DNA of 17,946 nucleotides from Devosia sp. (GTDB taxonomy: Bacteria > Pseudomonadota > Alphaproteobacteria > Rhizobiales > Devosiaceae), in NCBI GenBank assembly GCA_028290685.1, contig JAQGJI010000100.1, positions 1 through 17,946 on the forward strand, in the 5' to 3' direction. This document shows positions 7,358 through 15,641 of the stretch, piece by piece. The notes beneath the pieces are model-generated. The model saw nothing but the letters and a program-made list of their open reading frames with translations, did not search any database and was not told the DNA's origin. The position numbers and the translations under genes are program-made. How positions within the stretch are numbered: position 1 is the first letter of the stretch; every line of letters starts with the position of its first letter.

Positions 7358-8563
7358 ATGCGCACCGGCGTCACCGTTTCGATCGTTGCCCACCTGGCCG
7401 TTATTGGGCTGGGCCTGGTCAATCTGGGGTCTGCAGAGCCCCTCGCGCCGGTGGAAAACGCAATTGCGGTCGATCTGGTGCCGATCAGCGAATTCAACAA
7501 TATCCGCATGGGCTCGCTCGATAGCGAGATCGTGGAAACGCAAACGCCCTCCATCGTGGAAGATGATCAGCCCGCGGAACTGGCGCAGCCCACGGGCAAT
7601 ACCGAGCAGGACCAGCCCGCCCCCTCCGAGGCGGACATTCCCACGCCCGCCCCGGTCACCAATTCAGCGCCACAGCCGGAAGCGGCGCCCCCTCCGCCCG
7701 AGCCTGAACCAGCGCCCGAACCCGCGCCGCAGCCAACACCGCCCCCCGTGCCGGCTCCGCCTCCAGAGCCCGCCCCGGCGCCTGTTCCCGAAACGCCGCC
7801 CCAGGCGCCTGTGCCGAGCGCTCGCCCCGCCCAGCTTGCTGCGCCCACCCCGGCAGCCGAACCGGCGCCGGCTCCCGAACCGGACCCTGCGCCCCAACCG
7901 GAACCCGCTCCCTCCGAGCCCGTGCCGGAGCCGGAGACGCCCCAGACTGCGGCGCCCGCTCCCGCCGCGCGGCCAAGCAATCTTGCCCGCCTGCGCCAGC
8001 AGTTTGCCGAGGCCGAGGCCGAACGCCAGGAGCAGGCCGAGCAGGAAGAACGCCGCCGCGCCGAAGCTGCCGAAGCTGCCGAAGCTGCCGAAACCGCCGA
8101 AGCTGAGGAAACGACCGAAGTTGCCGAGCGCCCCGCAGAGCGCGCATCCCCCGCTCAGCTCGATGCTGCGCTCGCCGATGACATTTCCTCGATCATCAAC
8201 CGCGACACCACGACGGGCGCAACGACCGGGCAGGGCGGCGCGGCTACTTTGGGCGATGTCACCGGGGCTTCGGCAACGCTGAGCCAAACCGAAATCGGCG
8301 CGCTGGTCGCCAGGATCAAGGAGTGCTGGTATTTGCTTCCCAACGAAGAGGCCAGTGGCACCGAAGTGGTGGTCAACATGCGCTTGAGCCAGGATGGTTC
8401 ACTCGCAGACGTGCCGCGGATCGTATCGGTAAGCCAGCAGCCCGAAGCCATCGGTATTGCCCAAAAGGCCGTCAGCGCCGTGGCAGGGTGCGGGCCCTAC
8501 AGCATGTTGTCGGCGTCCACTTACGACCAATGGCAGAATATCAACGTCACGTTGCGTCCGTGA
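7358..8563 (+). CDS. tolA: Cell-envelope integrity protein TolA
   Basis: TolA spans the periplasm and carries force from TolQR to TolB-Pal. The 401-residue protein has an N-terminal membrane helix (about 5-23) in which Ser8 and His12 keep the SxxxH spacing needed for contact with TolQR. After a short acidic stretch comes a Pro/Ala/Glu-rich linker (about 85-207), then an alanine/glutamate-rich probable helix (208-258). The TonB-like C-terminal domain (about 308-401) contains Cys323 (ECWYLLP) and Cys378 (GCGPY), expected to form a disulfide. In enterobacteria the middle domain is mostly helical; here it is mainly proline-rich. AAGG lies upstream of the ATG, 8 bases after tolR. Similarity in the linker is weak, but position, ends and C-terminal fold make the call firm. 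Confidence 0.93.
   Translation: MRTGVTVSIVAHLAVIGLGLVNLGSAEPLAPVENAIAVDLVPISEFNNIRMGSLDSEIVETQTPSIVEDDQPAELAQPTGNTEQDQPAPSEADIPTPAPVTNSAPQPEAAPPPPEPEPAPEPAPQPTPPPVPAPPPEPAPAPVPETPPQAPVPSARPAQLAAPTPAAEPAPAPEPDPAPQPEPAPSEPVPEPETPQTAAPAPAARPSNLARLRQQFAEAEAERQEQAEQEERRRAEAAEAAEAAETAEAEETTEVAERPAERASPAQLDAALADDISSIINRDTTTGATTGQGGAATLGDVTGASATLSQTEIGALVARIKECWYLLPNEEASGTEVVVNMRLSQDGSLADVPRIVSVSQQPEAIGIAQKAVSAVAGCGPYSMLSASTYDQWQNINVTLRP
8060..8104 (+). repeat. Five tandem 9-bp units inside tolA
   Basis: GCCGAAGCT occurs at 8060, 8069, 8078 and 8096, with the variant GCCGAAACC at 8087. The array encodes an AEA/AET run in the helical part of TolA. The units keep frame, so copy-number changes would alter the linker by three residues at a time. 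Confidence 0.85.
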
Positions 8564-8567
8564 CTTA

Positions 8568-8596
8568 TTGACAGCGCTTTCGTGAACCAGAATGGC
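8568..8596 (+). promoter_or_regulatory. Weak promoter candidate before tolB
   Basis: A perfect TTGACA (8568-8573) lies in the 61-base gap after tolA. The best -10-like bases nearby (AGAATG or GAATGG around 8589-8595) match poorly, so this is only a -35 candidate for an internal tolB promoter. Confidence 0.2.
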
Positions 8597-8624
8597 CAGC
8601 GAACGGCACCAATTGGAGACTCAA

Positions 8625-9935
8625 ATGAACGTTCTCACCCGGCGCAATGCCCTCAAGCTTGGCCTTGCTGGTGGGCTTGCTCTTGCCGTTGCATCAAGGG
8701 CTAATGCGCAGCTCAACATCACCGTCGAGGGTGCCAATTTCCGCCCTCTGCCGATCGCGATCCCCGATTTTGCCTCCTCCGATCCAACCTTTGGACGCGA
8801 GATTGCCGAAATCGTGCGGGCCAACCTGTCCCGCTCCGGGCTGTTCCTGCCGCTCAATGCAGCCGCGCTGCCGGTTCAGGTCGGCGACGTCAATGCCACG
8901 CCTGATTTCGCCACCTGGCGCACCGTCAATGTCGATGCCCTGGTCATGGGCAGCGTCGAGCGGGGCGGCACGATCGCCTCGTCCGTTCGCGTCTGGGACA
9001 CGCGCCAGGGCTCCCAGGTGGTCGGGCAGAGCTACAATACCGATCCCAATTCCTCGCGCCGCGTCGCTCACATCATTTCCGACGCCATCTATGCAGCCCT
9101 CACCGGTGGCACGGGCTATTTCGATACCCGCGTGATCTACACCGCCGAAAGCGGCCCCAAGGCCAACCGGGTGCGGCGGCTTGCCATCATGGATCAGGAC
9201 GGCGCCAACGTGCAGTACCTGACCGATGGTAACTCCATGGCGCTGACCCCGCGCTTTTCGCCCAATGGCGACATGGTCACCTATATGAACTTCGCCGATG
9301 GCAACCCGCAGGTTTATTTGCTGCAACTCTCCACCGGCCGCCAGCAGCGCCTGGCCAGCGTCGGCGCGATGACGTTTGCGCCGCGCTTTTCGCCTGACGG
9401 TGGCACCGTGGCCTTCTCGGTCGAGCAGGGCGGAGCGACCAATATCTATACCGTGGGGATCGGGGGCGGCCAGCCGACGCAGCTGACATCGGGTGCGGCG
9501 ATCGATACCGGCCCCTCCTATTCGCCCGATGGATCGCGCATCGCCTTCGAAAGCGATCGCGGCGGTTCCCCCCAGATCTACATCATGGGTGCCGGTGGCG
9601 GTAATCCAAACCGCATCAGCTTCGGCCAGGGCAGCTATTCCACCCCGGTCTGGTCACCCAAGGGCGATCTCATCGCCTTTACCCGCCAGTCCGGCGGCCA
9701 GTTCAACATCGGTGTCATGAACCCCGACGGCTCGGGCGAGCGGATGCTGTATTCCAGCTTCCACGCCGAAGGTCCCACCTGGGCGCCCAATGGCCGTGTC
9801 ATCATGTTTTTCCAGGATCCGGGCGGCAATGACGGCCCCAAGCTGCAAAGCATCGATATCTGGGGCCGTAATCTGCTCACCATCCCCACCGAAAGCTATG
9901 CCTCCGATCCCGGCTGGTCCGGATTGCGCACCTGA
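8625..9935 (+). CDS. tolB: Tol-Pal system periplasmic protein TolB
   Basis: TolB is the periplasmic beta-propeller that binds Pal and is dislodged by TolA. With the start at 8625 the protein has 436 residues. The N-terminal alpha/beta domain (about 29-165, including PLPIAIPDFAS at 41-51) is followed by a six-bladed propeller (about 168-436) with repeated FSPNGD, FSPDGG, YSPDGS, WSPKGD and WAPNGR blade motifs. I preferred this ATG because GGAG lies 6 bases upstream. The signal peptide then reads MNVLTRRNALKLGLAGG, a twin-arginine (Tat)-like leader with cleavage likely after ANA (28/29). A longer form from 8592 would put eleven extra residues before the signal. A hairpin terminator follows the stop. 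Confidence 0.95.
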   Translation: MNVLTRRNALKLGLAGGLALAVASRANAQLNITVEGANFRPLPIAIPDFASSDPTFGREIAEIVRANLSRSGLFLPLNAAALPVQVGDVNATPDFATWRTVNVDALVMGSVERGGTIASSVRVWDTRQGSQVVGQSYNTDPNSSRRVAHIISDAIYAALTGGTGYFDTRVIYTAESGPKANRVRRLAIMDQDGANVQYLTDGNSMALTPRFSPNGDMVTYMNFADGNPQVYLLQLSTGRQQRLASVGAMTFAPRFSPDGGTVAFSVEQGGATNIYTVGIGGGQPTQLTSGAAIDTGPSYSPDGSRIAFESDRGGSPQIYIMGAGGGNPNRISFGQGSYSTPVWSPKGDLIAFTRQSGGQFNIGVMNPDGSGERMLYSSFHAEGPTWAPNGRVIMFFQDPGGNDGPKLQSIDIWGRNLLTIPTESYASDPGWSGLRT

Positions 9936-9962
9936 CATAGCCCTCTTGGGGCCCACTGCTCG

Positions 9963-9996
9963 TCACCCTCGGGCCGTTCGCGCGAGGGTGATTGTT
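9963..9996 (+). terminator. Hairpin after tolB
   Basis: A 9-bp perfect stem, TCACCCTCG (9963-9971) with CGAGGGTGA (9983-9991), has an 11-base loop and is followed by TTGTTG. It lies 27 bases after the tolB stop. The T-tract is short, so termination may be partial and some readthrough into pal is likely. Confidence 0.55.
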
Positions 9997-9999
9997 GCC

Positions 10000-10084
10000 G
10001 GCCGGGCGGCGCTCGGCTTAACCTTGACGCCACCCGGCCCTCTGTGTGTGGCAAATCCGGCACACCCCCGAAAGCCCCGGATTT
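10000..10084. repeat. Two adjacent stem-loops in the tolB-pal gap
   Basis: The first is GGCCGGG (10000-10006) with CCCGGCC (10033-10039), extended inward past one mismatch by GGCG (10008-10011) and CGCC (10028-10031). The second is AAATCCGG (10053-10060) with CCGGATTT (10077-10084), a perfect 8-bp stem. A GTGTG/CACAC pairing (10046-10050 with 10061-10065) overlaps the second and excludes it. None has a T-tract, so they are not simple + strand terminators. The remaining bases to 10196 hold two copies of CTTAAGATT and the pal ribosome-binding site. Confidence 0.5.
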
Positions 10085-10196
10085 CCGCCACATTCCAGCC
10101 GCGATAGTCAAACATTAACCACGCGCAAATACCCGGTCTTAAGATTAAGCGCGGTAAATGCCGTACTTAAGATTGATGCCTTTCAGGAGCCTCCTC

Positions 10197-10697
10197 GTGG
10201 TTATCACCGCCCCCATCAACACCGTATTGCGCATGGTCGCGATGCTGCTTTTCGTCGTCGTCGTGGCGGCTTGTTCGCGCACGCCAAACAGCAATGTCGG
10301 CATGACCGGCGTCGGCAATCTGGGCCCCGGCGGCGGCGCCCCCGGAAGCCAGCAGGAATTCCTGGTTTCCGTCGGTGACCGGGTCTTCTTCACCACCGAC
10401 TCCAGCTCGCTTACGCCCGAAGCCTCCGCGACCCTCGACAAGCAGGCAGCCTGGCTCAACCAGTACCAGAACTACCGCATCATGATCGAAGGCCATGCCG
10501 ACGAGCGCGGCACCCGCGAATACAACATTGCCCTGGGCGCCCGCCGCTCTTCGGTTGTCGTCAACTACCTGGTGTCGCGCGGCGTTGATCAGGCCCGGAT
10601 CACCTCGCAGTCGTTCGGCAAGGAACGCCCGGTGGCGATCTGCAACGACATCTCCTGCTGGTCGCAGAACCGCCGCGCGGTCACGGTCGTCCAGTAA
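10197..10697 (+). CDS. pal: Peptidoglycan-associated lipoprotein Pal
   Basis: Pal is the outer-membrane lipoprotein that binds peptidoglycan and is the end point of the Tol system. I placed the start at a GTG (10197) with AGGAG exactly 7 bases upstream, giving 166 residues. The lipobox is VAAC with the lipidated Cys26 after a strongly hydrophobic segment. The OmpA-like domain (about 54-166) contains GHADERGTREYN (99-110), whose Asp and Arg region binds meso-diaminopimelate, and the conserved SFGKERP segment. A Cys149/Cys154 pair (ICNDISC) probably forms a disulfide. An in-frame ATG at 10158 would add 13 residues before the signal but has no ribosome-binding site. A strong terminator follows, separating it from cpoB. 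Confidence 0.96.
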   Translation: MVITAPINTVLRMVAMLLFVVVVAACSRTPNSNVGMTGVGNLGPGGGAPGSQQEFLVSVGDRVFFTTDSSSLTPEASATLDKQAAWLNQYQNYRIMIEGHADERGTREYNIALGARRSSVVVNYLVSRGVDQARITSQSFGKERPVAICNDISCWSQNRRAVTVVQ

Positions 10698-10749
10698 GCC
10701 AGGCCGGCAGTCCTTCCCCTGCCGAAATGTCCGGCGCAAGCTGGAAGCC

Positions 10750-10789
10750 AAGCGCCCGGAGCCACCAATTGGCCCGGGCGCTTTGTTTT
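10750..10789 (+). terminator. Strong rho-independent terminator after pal
   Basis: A 10-bp stem, AAGCGCCCGG (10750-10759) with CCGGGCGCTT (10774-10783), is extended by GCC/GGC (10761-10763 with 10771-10773) after a bulged A. It is followed by TGTTTT. This is the most convincing intrinsic terminator inside the tol-pal region. Confidence 0.85.
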
Positions 10790-10866
10790 GACCAAGATTC
10801 GCCGCTATTGGCTGGCCACCAAGGTTCACCATTCTCGCCGGTGGCAGGATTGTCGGAGGCTCGTAA

Positions 10867-11823
10867 GTGTTCAGCATGAATTTTGATCGTGGGCGCAATC
10901 GGCTGGCGCTCGCCACAGTGGTGGTGCTCGGCTTGGCGCTCCCGGCCCAGGCCCAATTGTTCCAGTTTCCCTCCAACGAGGCGGCGCCGCAGGCCGCCCA
11001 GGGCGATAGTGCCCAGCTTTTGGTGCGCATCCAGCAGCTCGAAGAACAGCTCCGCACCATCAACGGCCAGGTCGAGGGGCTGACCTTCCAGCTGACCCAG
11101 ATGCAGGAATTGCTGACCCGCACCACCCAGGCCTATGAAGCGCGCCTGCAGGCGATCGAGGGCGGCGGCACGCCGTCAGCAGGGACGACGCAGCTCCAGC
11201 AAGCGCCGGCCCAGGTCCCAAGCGCGCCGGCAACCGAGATCCCGCCCCAAGGCGTGCAGCCGCTTCCGGGGGAGACCGAATTCGATCCGACCTTTGACGA
11301 CGGCTCGCAGCCGGCCGGCGATATGGGCAGCTCCGCCGATCCTCTGGTCGGCACCGGTGCGGCCGGCGGGGTGGATTTGAGCACCGGTCAGCCGCTCGAT
11401 CTTGGCCTGCCCGCGGCCGATACCGGCGATGCCGACGCCGATGCGCAGTTTGCGGCAGGTGCCGATGCCCTGGCCAGCGGCGACTATGCCTTTGCCGAGG
11501 ACCAGTTCACCCAGTTCCTGTCGCTTTACCCCGACAATCCAATGGCGCCCGATGCCGCCAGCCTGCTCGGCGATGCATTGCTCCACCGAGCGGCGTATAA
11601 TGAAGCGGCAGACGTGCTGCTCAAGGCCTATCAAGCCAGCCCCGACAGCCCCCAGGCCCCTGAACTGCTGCTCAAGCTGGGCGTTTCCATGGCTGGTGTG
11701 GGAGAGCGAGAGGTGGCATGCCGCACCTTCGCTCAGGTCGAAACCAGTTTTGGCGCCCTCAGAACCGAAGTCTCCACGCGTCTTGCGGCCGAAAAAACCA
11801 ATGCCGAATGCCCGCCCGCGTGA
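10867..11823 (+). CDS. cpoB: Cell-division coordinator CpoB (YbgF)
   Basis: CpoB is a periplasmic protein that links Tol-Pal activity to peptidoglycan synthesis at the division site. The 318 residues start with a Sec-type signal peptide cleaved near AQA (about 29/30). A coiled coil follows (about 49-98, LLVRIQQLEEQLRTINGQVE and beyond), corresponding to the trimerisation region. Next come a disordered Pro/Gly/Asp-rich linker (about 99-190) and TPR-like helices (about 193-305, with ALASGDYAFAEDQF and LGDALLHRAAYNEA). The GTG at 10867 is favoured because GGAGG ends 7 bases upstream; the ATG at 10876 would be 16 bases away. The upstream terminator means it needs readthrough or its own promoter, and I see no clear one. 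It overlaps tilS. Confidence 0.94.
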   Translation: MFSMNFDRGRNRLALATVVVLGLALPAQAQLFQFPSNEAAPQAAQGDSAQLLVRIQQLEEQLRTINGQVEGLTFQLTQMQELLTRTTQAYEARLQAIEGGGTPSAGTTQLQQAPAQVPSAPATEIPPQGVQPLPGETEFDPTFDDGSQPAGDMGSSADPLVGTGAAGGVDLSTGQPLDLGLPAADTGDADADAQFAAGADALASGDYAFAEDQFTQFLSLYPDNPMAPDAASLLGDALLHRAAYNEAADVLLKAYQASPDSPQAPELLLKLGVSMAGVGEREVACRTFAQVETSFGALRTEVSTRLAAEKTNAECPPA

Positions 11824-13082
11824 GTTTTGATCTGACCGACCCGGCTGTGCTCGGCTCGCTTTTTGCGCCCGTTGCGCAGGAGCCGGCGCTTGCGCTTGCC
11901 GTATCGGGCGGTGCGGACAGCCTTGCCCTGATGCTGCTTGCCAGGCGCTGGGCCGACAGCCTTGAACAGCCGCCGCGTCTGCACGTCTATTCGCTTGATC
12001 ATGGCTTGCGCCCCGAAGCTGCCGGGGAAGTCGTCCTGGTGTTGCGCGCGGCGGCCGATCTTGGCATTGCTGCCACCGGTTTGCGCTGGAGCGGGGACAA
12101 GCCGCACACGGGCCTGCAGGAGGCCGCTCGCAATGCGCGCTATCGGCTGATCGGGCAAGCCATGGCTGCCGACGGGATCGGCGTGCTGCTCACCGCTCAT
12201 CATCAGCAGGACCAAGCCGAAACCGTACTCATGCGCATGGCCCACGGCAGTGGCATCGAGGGTCTCAAGGGCATGTCCCCCCTCGCCGATGTTGAAGGCG
12301 TACGGGTGTTCCGGCCTTTGCTGGGCGTCGATCCCCTGGCGCTGCGCCAGATCGTGCAGGATGCGGGTCTGGCGCGGGTGGAGGACCCGTCCAATCAGGA
12401 CGCCCATTATGAGCGTGTGCGCTGGCGTCAGGCGATGCCGGCACTTGCCGCACTGGGGCTGGATGCTGCCACCCTTTCCGTCTTTGCCCGCCGCATGGCC
12501 CAGGCCGATGCCGCTGTCGCCCAGATGGCTGAAGGGTGCTTTGCCCAGATCGTCCAGCTCGACGGGTTCGGCTCGGCCCGGATCGAACTCGCTCCCTTGC
12601 TCGGCCTCAGCCCCGCCGTTTCCACGCGCGTGCTTGGCCGCGTCCTCAATATCGTGGGTGGCCGGCAAAAGCCGCGCGCCTTGGGTCAGATCGAGAGCTT
12701 GCACCACGCAATTGCCAGCGGCACCCTGCCCAAGTCGACCACTGTTCTCGGCTGCGTCGTGCGCATCAAGGAGGGCGCTGTGGCCGTGGCCCGCGAACCG
12801 GGGCGAACCGCTCCTCCCGACGCGATCTTGCAGCCGCGCGGCCAATTGGTATGGGACGAGCGCTTTCTGATCATCAACGGGTCGGACCACGCCGATCTCA
12901 CCGCCAGCGTCGCCGACTACCTGCCGCGCCATCGCCTGCAGGATTTCCTTGGCTTCAAGGTCACCGCCCCTGCTGAAGCCATCCGCACGGCGCCCATCGT
13001 GCGCGACAGCGCTGGCGGCGTCCTCTCGCTGGGCGGCTGGTCGTTCGACGAGCGCATCAAGGTGCAATTGCTGATCGACTAA
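11808..13082 (+). CDS. tilS: tRNA(Ile)-lysidine synthetase TilS
   Basis: TilS uses ATP and lysine to convert cytidine 34 of the CAU-anticodon tRNA-Ile to lysidine, so that it reads AUA; the gene is usually essential. The 424 residues contain the PP-loop SGGADS (33-38), SLDHGLRPEA (62-71), the HHQQDQAETVLMRMAHGSG block (131-149) and the DPSNQD/RVRWR substrate segment. Most homologues I recall have HHxDDQAET, so one Asp is replaced by Gln here. The C-terminal part (about 320-424) is the tRNA-binding region. The start is not certain: an ATG at 11808 overlaps cpoB by 16 bases, while a GTG at 11820 would make a GTGA overlap like others in this window. Neither has a good Shine-Dalgarno sequence. 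Confidence 0.93.
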   Translation: MPARVSFDLTDPAVLGSLFAPVAQEPALALAVSGGADSLALMLLARRWADSLEQPPRLHVYSLDHGLRPEAAGEVVLVLRAAADLGIAATGLRWSGDKPHTGLQEAARNARYRLIGQAMAADGIGVLLTAHHQQDQAETVLMRMAHGSGIEGLKGMSPLADVEGVRVFRPLLGVDPLALRQIVQDAGLARVEDPSNQDAHYERVRWRQAMPALAALGLDAATLSVFARRMAQADAAVAQMAEGCFAQIVQLDGFGSARIELAPLLGLSPAVSTRVLGRVLNIVGGRQKPRALGQIESLHHAIASGTLPKSTTVLGCVVRIKEGAVAVAREPGRTAPPDAILQPRGQLVWDERFLIINGSDHADLTASVADYLPRHRLQDFLGFKVTAPAEAIRTAPIVRDSAGGVLSLGGWSFDERIKVQLLID

Positions 13083-13212
13083 GGGTGAGGCCGTTTGCCG
13101 CCCCTTCGATCTGTCCATCTTATCCCCGCCGTTCAAAACCGGGCTATTGTCGCCGCACTGCCTTCACCAACCAGCGGGTCGCGCGAACCGGCTTGTGAAG
13201 GGGCAGATGGGG

Positions 13213-13508
13213 CAGGGATGTCGTGATCCCTGTGCGCAAGCGGAAGTGCATTTGCGGGCTATAAACGCCCAAAGGCCAGAGTCTCGCTTGCCGGCAAAAC
13301 CCATCGCATCGTGGCGAGGCTCTGTCTCACACACTAACTACACCGGGCCAGGGCCTCGCCACGGGCACGCTGATCGATATCCGTGCGGCCCTGCCGGCGC
13401 GGCGCTTCCGCCTGGGCAGAGGAACCAATATCGCGCACCGCGTATTAACCCAAACGCGACATTATGGCTGGACGGCAGGACCAAACAACCGCAGGTCTTG
13501 CCCTTGTA
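13213..13508 (+). ncRNA. Possible structured RNA in the tilS-ftsH gap
   Basis: The 497 bases from 13083 to 13579 hold no protein gene that I trust but several stems in a row. These are CAGGGAT/ATCCCTG (13213-13219 with 13226-13232), CGCAA/TTGCG (13235-13239 with 13252-13256), an 11-bp stem with one G-U pair (13277-13287 with 13314-13324), and CAGGGCC/GGCCCTG (13349-13355 with 13387-13393) enclosing CACGG/CCGTG (13360-13364 with 13381-13385). A terminator-like hairpin ends the series. It could be a small RNA or a long ftsH leader. No match to RNase P, tmRNA, 4.5S or 6S RNA was recognisable. Boundaries and strand are guesses, and I found no clear promoter for it. Confidence 0.3.
13474..13508 (+). 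terminator. Terminator-like hairpin before ftsH
   Basis: GGCAGGACC (13474-13482) pairs with GGTCTTGCC (13494-13502) in a 9-bp stem with one G-U pair and an 11-base loop, followed by CTTGTA. The T-tract is poor. It would end any transcript from the structured gap just before the ftsH promoter candidate. Confidence 0.4.
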
Positions 13509-13532
13509 ACGCCCTATTGCCGGACATACATT
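13504..13532 (+). promoter_or_regulatory. Candidate ftsH promoter
   Basis: TTGTAA (13504-13509) and TACATT (13527-13532) are 17 bases apart and each match the sigma-70 consensus at four of six positions. The predicted start, near 13539, would leave a leader of about 40 bases before the ftsH ATG. A heat-shock sigma-32 promoter, common for ftsH, was not recognisable. Confidence 0.4.
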
Positions 13533-13579
13533 CGGCGCACATGCCGGCACTAAGCACCGGCCTCTCCGGGACAGAATTG

Positions 13580-15508
<1,929 letters not shown>

Positions 15509-15523
15509 GAGCCTCCGATCTTT

Positions 15524-15556
15524 ACCCCTCGGGCCTGTCCCGGGGGTTACTTTTCA
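15524..15556 (+). terminator. Terminator after ftsH
   Basis: ACCCCT and the following GGG (15524-15533, one bulged C) pair with CCCGGGGGT (15539-15547) around a 5-base loop, followed by TACTTTTC. It lies 15 bases after the ftsH stop. The stem is GC-rich but bulged, and the T-run starts a few bases late. Confidence 0.5.
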
Positions 15557-15570
15557 AGGGTGTGAGTCTG

Positions 15571-15624
15571 CTGATCCGCCGAAAACCCGCCTTAATGTTT
15601 TTGCGGTAGTTTTCTGGCGGGCAG
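15571..15624 (+). promoter_or_regulatory. Long bulged stem-loop in the glmM leader
   Basis: The left arm is CTG (15571-15573), CCGCC (15576-15580), GAAAAC (15581-15586) and CCGC (15587-15590). It pairs in turn with GCGG (15603-15606), GTTTTC (15609-15614), GGCGG (15616-15620) and CAG (15622-15624). This gives 18 base pairs interrupted only by small bulges, with loop CTTAATGTTTTT. It ends 17 bases before the glmM start and 6 bases before its GAGGG ribosome-binding site. No T-tract follows on either strand, so it is not a standard terminator. A cis-acting leader element or protein-binding site is likely; its function is unknown. Confidence 0.55.
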
Positions 15625-15641
15625 TAAGAAGAGGGCGGATT

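Noticed and set aside
10113..10130. TTAACC upstream of pal as a CtrA site
   Set aside because: Only one half-site; no second TTAA at 7-base spacing. The same holds for TTAACC near 6030, 10018 and 13445.
11733..13136. 467-codon open frame on the minus strand across tilS
   Set aside because: It is antisense to an intact TilS, has no recognisable motif or ribosome-binding site, and has the composition of a shadow frame.
13147..13509. 120-codon open frame in the tilS-ftsH gap
   Set aside because: It starts with TTG, has no Shine-Dalgarno sequence, gives a Pro/Arg/Gly-rich product without motifs, and runs through several inverted repeats and the terminator-like hairpin.
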